NCBI GenBank assembly: GCA_030760725.1
Contig: JASWHV010000012.1
Coordinates: 47,647,652-47,711,651, forward strand
Direction of reading: 5' to 3'
DNA: 64,000 nt
From: Neostapfia colusana
Taxonomy: Eukaryota; Streptophyta; Magnoliopsida; Poales; Poaceae
The notes under the pieces were generated by a model. It did not search any database. It was not told the DNA's origin and was given only the letters and a program-made list of their open reading frames with translations. Positions 58,501-64,000 of the stretch are shown in pieces. A program made the translations under genes and the position numbers. How positions within the stretch are numbered: the stretch's first letter is position 1; every line of letters starts with the position of its first letter.

Positions 58501-58767
58501 TTACCACCACTTCTGCATGGACGTGTTGTACCTACGCCTGAAAAAGTACAAAGGGCGCGTTTGAACAGAGGTGTCTGAGAGCTACTCGTCAAATGGGCAG
58601 GACATTCTGAAGCTGATTCATCATGGGAGCAACTAGAAGATTTCAGGATGAAGCACCCCTCCTTTAAGCTCGAGGACGAGCTCTTTGTCGGGAAGGGGGG
58701 AAATGTTGTGGATGCATTTGTGGGCCGCCAATATGGTCGGCGTGGGGCCCACAAAGCCCACAACTAG
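55520..58767 (+). pseudogene. Chromovirus H protease, RT, RNase H, integrase and chromodomain
   Basis: All parts lie in one frame. The protease motif is ALVDTGSTHTFI near 55530. RT has RPYRYPQLLKDEIEKQ, RPDG-like KADGTWRFCIDYRELN and the active-site box FFDNILVYS at about 56452, where the second catalytic Asp is Asn. RNase H has IIDCDASGAGFGAVL and RTDHFSLKYIL. Integrase has H-x4-H and C-x2-C (GCATCQRNKTD), then DISMDFIEGFPK, IVSDRD and SDGQSEVVNK with all three acidic residues. The chromodomain ELLVKWAGHSEADSSWEQL ends the protein. Stops at 55954, 58255 and 58576 are TGA in place of what the family has as CGA, CGA and TGG. The frame runs on into the LTR to 58767. Confidence 0.94.
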
Positions 58768-59218
58768 GCCGGCCAGGCCCTGCAGCCACACCAGGAAGAT
58801 ATTTAAAAGAATTAATTAGATAATGTTTAGGAATAAAAGGGAGTTATAGATTGAATCAGTTTAGATAGAAAGAAATAGACTAAAAAAAGGGAAGAAAAGA
58901 ATCCTAGTCAGTTTGGGGGATTATCCCCAAACAGACTAGGAGTAGGCTGCGCCCAAAGGGGGGGTCCTGTCCCCCCTTTATAAGCAGCCCCCCTCCCTCA
59001 TGTGTTGAGCATCTAGGAAAAAATAAGAATCCCCGTTGAGGGCTGTTCTTCTCCTTGGATCACGGTGGCTTCGAACCCTAACCCTAGCCGCCGTGACCAG
59101 CTGCTTTGTCCCCCACGTTACGTACTGCGCAGCTGCCCCCACGCCTCCTCGCTGCTGGTTTCTCCCCTGCGCAGCCCTAAGCGCAGCCAAGGGGTCTCCC
59201 CCTCCCTGTTTCCCAGCA
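58704..59218 (+). repeat. Chromovirus H 3' LTR
   Basis: This is the partner of 53793-54297, preceded by the purine tract GGGAAGGGGGGAAA. It has an extra CCCTGCAGCCA-like segment near 58775 that the 5' copy lacks. Confidence 0.94.
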
Positions 59219-59222
59219 TATG

Positions 59223-59518
59223 TAATAATTAATGACAATATTAAGAGGGTATATGCGGACTAATGCTCACAAACACATGTTGCAAACACAGTAAACTGGC
59301 ATTTACCATAATTAGACATCAAAGAAAAAAATCAATTATGTATCCATAAAAACATTTCAACGGTTAAGTAATAATAGGCTTGAAAATAAGGTACATTTTG
59401 ACAGTGTATACTGTATAACTCCATCCATTCTCCCATGTATGAACAACTACTAGAATGAAGACAGTATTGATGTGAAAGAGGGCAATCCAATCGCAGGAAC
59501 ACAGTGTGAACATGAGGT
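59223..59518 (-). other. Downstream region of the CHORD-like gene
   Basis: AT-rich DNA that should contain the 3' untranslated region of the gene ending at 59519. Chromovirus H inserted 300 bases beyond the stop codon. Confidence 0.5.
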
Positions 59519-60480
59519 TCAGTCATCATATGAACAGTGAGGGGCAGCAGTACAACCTCCATCAAATGGATCTTCTGAACCACAACAATGCCAATATTGG
59601 AACACTTTGCCTGAATCTGGTGTATACATAGTCCCACCAGCATAGACACTCTCAAATTTTCTCCTTGTTTCTCCTGGCGTGAAAGAAAATAACATATGGA
59701 TTAACCCTGGCACAGATATATACTTTCTAGCCAATAAAGATATCAAATAGAAACAGTTCTTTAGTGTCTCTAATTAATCTAATTGCCAGTTCGGCTCACT
59801 AGGACATGAATGTTTTGAAGAATACAAGCAGCCAGGGATATTCAAAATGTGATAACATTAGGAGTGTGCAAATGGACATCGTTGAGGATCAAAAGTCAAA
59901 TCATAAGCTTGTCTAATCAAAATGCTAAAATTGTTAAGCTAGCTCATGAAACGAAAGTCTTCAAATTGGAATTTAAATGCTCTGAATTAGGAAGTGCCCA
60001 CGATAATTGTAGGAAAATAGCTTCAAAACCAGGACAAGAAGGAGCCGGTCTTAACTTTTGGGAGACCTTATCATATTGGTAACCGGACCTGAATAACCTG
60101 ATTTTTTCCCATGATTTATGTTTTTTTTCTTTCCACAACTCAGTTCGCCAAGCCGGCATAAACATTACGCAAGTCTACTGAACAAATATGCCAGCCATGG
60201 GGCTATCTCGAAAGGGTACCACTCCAGATCAGGCACAAGGATCGCGCAAAAGCTCACCTCCGAAGTGGGCGGTGTGGAAGCGGCACGCCGAGGGGTGGTT
60301 CGCCGCCGGGTCGTACTGCCGCTTGCAGTTCTTGCACGTGCGGAGCGCGGGGCCCGCGGCGCCTTCGCCACCGGCAACGGCCACCGCCCGGAGGTGGCGG
60401 CGGGCGGCGGGGAGCCGAACGGCGGGAGCGGGCCGGAGCGGGGCCCGCGGCAGCGGAGCTCGTGCGAGCGGCGTGGCCAT
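59519..60480 (-). CDS. Two-exon host gene: probable plastid protein with a CHORD-like Cys/His zinc-binding pattern
   Basis: Exon 1 is 60480-60258 and exon 2 is 59673-59519, with a GT-AG intron of 584 bases (donor GTGAGC, acceptor ACGCCAG). The joined frame is 125 residues and intact. The first 45 residues are rich in Ala, Pro and Arg and almost free of acidic residues, like a chloroplast transit peptide. The mature part has C-x2-C (CKNCKRQYDP), N-H-P-x3-C-x2-H (ACRFH), then after a linker YWHCCGSEDPF, GGC and a final H. The spacing and the FDP/WxCC features resemble one CHORD zinc-binding module, as in RAR1, but with a longer linker. I recognise it as a conserved plant family without a function I can name. 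It is flanked by chromovirus H on the left and hAT J on the right, yet no damage is visible. Plastid location and zinc binding are inference. Confidence 0.85.
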
Positions 60481-60759
60481 GCGTTGGGATTGCTTTGGTT
60501 GGTTGGTTGGTTGTCGGATTTGGATGGGCTGGGCTTCCTCTTGCTGTTCGTAACGTCTAATTTGGTCTCGCCAACATCTTCATTTTCGGGAAGTCTGTCG
60601 AACGACCGCTCTCACAAGCGCGACCGACCCATGCTCGTGCGGCTGGCCTGCCTCGGGCGTGGACCGGACCAGGATAAGATAGAGGAGGCGGTGGAATGTT
60701 TTTTGTTGAAAAAAGTTATTCTAATACGTGATTTATAAAATAGGATATCAATTTAAGGG
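60481..60759 (-). promoter_or_regulatory. Upstream region of the CHORD-like gene
   Basis: Only about 280 bases separate the start codon from the hAT J terminus. It contains a TTGG run (60500-60513) and moderately GC-rich DNA, with no clear TATA box. The promoter is therefore either short or interrupted by element J. Confidence 0.45.
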
Positions 60760-60990
60760 CAGGGGTGAAACCGGGACGGGAAAATCTCGTCCCGTACCGT
60801 ATACCGATTTACACCCGTTTGTTTTTGAATTTTTCAGAAATTATTCGGTTTCGGTATGAAAACAGGTCAGAGATAATCGGGATCGGTATCGATAACGGTT
60901 GAGTAGTTTTCCCAATCGTTTTTGCGGTTCCCATTTTTAATTTGGGCTATCCCGTTTTCTACCAATTCGGTATGGAACCCAAACAGCCCA

Positions 60991-61881
60991 CAAGAAAGTA
61001 TACAATAGAAGGCCCACGAAATGAAACCCTAGATGAACTACCCAATACCCATACCCGGACACCCGACTCCTCCAGTCGCCGCCCGCGAGCCGCCCCTCTC
61101 TCCATCCTCGCCGCCCCTCTCTCCATTCTCAAGACTCCTGAGTCCCGATTTCTGGAAGCTCCCGGAGTCCCGGTTCGCCGGCGCCGCCGCCCCTATCTCC
61201 ACAGTCAAGTCACCGGTCGCCAGCTCGCCAGCCCTGCAGCCACTCCTGCGGCATGCCACCTACGGTGCTGCCTCCCGAAGACCCGTACTCCCGGTCCTGG
61301 TAAGCGCCGCCGTGCTCCCGGTTCGCCGGCGCTGCCTAGTACCCGGTCGCCACGGTCTCCCGTCTCCGCAGTCCAGTCACCGGTCGCCGCTCGCCAGCCC
61401 GCGCTAGTTGCCTGCGGTCCTGCCTCATGGTCGTGGTTCGCGTCGCCGCTGCCCCTATCTTCGGTCTCTCGTCGCCGTAGTACAGTAACCAGTCTTGCGC
61501 CTGTCGCCTGCGCTCGTGCCTCCCGGTCCGGTAATTTCTTAGTTGTCTCATTGCCTCATTGGTACTCACTTGAAGTTTAAATGTTAGATTAATACAAGTT
61601 TATTTGCTATTCATATGTAGTTGCTGACTTGCTGTCGCACATCTCAATACGGGACAACCCACTAAAGAAGAAAGATTGCTCGCTTGTTATTTGGACCAGC
61701 ACCTCCACAACCAAACGTTGGTAGTAGCAGAATAAAGAACAAAGAGAGCAGGTTTGCTGCATCTACTTCACTAGGTACGGCATATATATGTCCTCATTTT
61801 TACTGTATTCATTTAGTTGTGTTTTGTAGTAGCATGCAGCTGCACTCCAATAAGCTTGTGTTGTTGTCACTTGTTAGGTTG
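60991..61881 (+). other. hAT J leader, short 5' exon and probable intron
   Basis: The GC-rich part (61050-61540) has overlapping ORFs in several frames with Ser/Pro/Arg composition and no family resemblance, so I treat it as untranslated leader. A short coding piece around 61684-61773 (FGPAPPQPNVGSSRIKNKES) seems to end at a GT donor (ACTAG/GTACGG) and to splice near 61881 into CRSKRSEAASSS. The exact acceptor is uncertain. Confidence 0.5.

Positions 61882-64000
<2,119 letters not shown>

Larger units (their letters stand above)
53793..59218 (+). mobile_element. Chromovirus H: 5.4-kb Reina-type Ty3/gypsy element
   Basis: The element has LTRs of 505 bp (53793-54297) and 515 bp (58704-59218), nearly identical apart from about ten substitutions and an 11-12 bp indel. 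The flanks share TATG (53789-53792, 59219-59222), so the duplication is 4 bp by my reading rather than the usual 5. The order is gag, protease, RT, RNase H, integrase, chromodomain. The small size, short LTRs and chromodomain suggest the Reina clade. It is young but dead: the frame has several nonsense codons and the RT active site is changed. Confidence 0.93.

Noticed and set aside
53776..59430. A 17-base word (CCATCCATTCTCC, then YATG) occurring left of chromovirus H and again at 59411
   Set aside because: It does not flank the element directly and the true flank duplication is TATG; probably chance.
60942..61580. 212-residue ORF rich in Ser, Pro and Arg
   Set aside because: It starts within the hAT J terminal repeats and runs through the GC-rich leader; an overlapping ORF in another frame is equally long.

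Overview
This window is a stretch of nuclear repeat DNA from a plant, almost certainly a grass. The basis is the content: Ty1/copia elements of the SIRE/Maximus type, Ty3/gypsy chromoviruses of the Tekay/Del and Reina types, En/Spm-type CACTA elements with a TNP2 transposase, Ac/Ds-like hAT elements and a plant L1 LINE scrap. The species cannot be named from the sequence. Only two loci look like host genes, both right of 49.7 kb. No rRNA, tRNA or CRISPR locus was recognised.

Bases 1-48546 are best read as one old CACTA element on the minus strand (CACTA-2) that later insertions have blown apart. Its transposase lies in four pieces: 47601-46385 (N-terminal), 20617-20237, 9234-8615 and 4100-3398 (C-terminal). 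The pieces rejoin in order once three insertions are removed, each marked by an exact 5-bp target duplication. These are a 3.9-kb solo LTR (D, 20623-46379, aatag), a SIRE-type copia (B, 9240-20236, gtttt) and a small copia with 136-bp LTRs (C, 4106-8609, ctaag). Solo LTR D was itself invaded by a 19-kb chromovirus with 4.2-kb LTRs (E, 23344-42343, cctag) and by another solo LTR (G, 43514-46318, aattg). The 5' LTR of E was then hit by solo LTR F (27507-30902, gattc). At the far left a second CACTA element (CACTA-1) ends at 3397 inside the CACTA-2 coding region and adjoins the 3' part of another SIRE-type copia (A, 1 to about 2690).

From 48547 to 64000 the DNA is less packed. It holds an hAT element whose right end was tandemly duplicated (48886-49696), a broken proline-rich protein gene (50110-50748), a LINE fragment (51335-51603), an 843-bp hAT with an 8-bp duplication (52505-53347), a Reina-type chromovirus (H, 53793-59218) and a two-exon, apparently intact host gene on the minus strand (59519-60480) for a probable plastid protein with a CHORD-like Cys/His pattern. 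The last feature is the 5' part of a decayed Ac-like hAT element (60760 to the window end) whose transposase carries a run of 38 aspartates.

The least ordinary signal is in element B. A near-perfect palindrome with core CCGGACTAGTCCGG is repeated about 27 times in the LTRs and the post-pol region, and almost always in pairs 21-23 bp apart. Element A has a different but analogous array, a 32-bp unit with TCCG cores alternating at 12 and about 20 bp. Nearly all mobile-element genes here are broken, many by transition-type stop codons of the kind expected from cytosine methylation.
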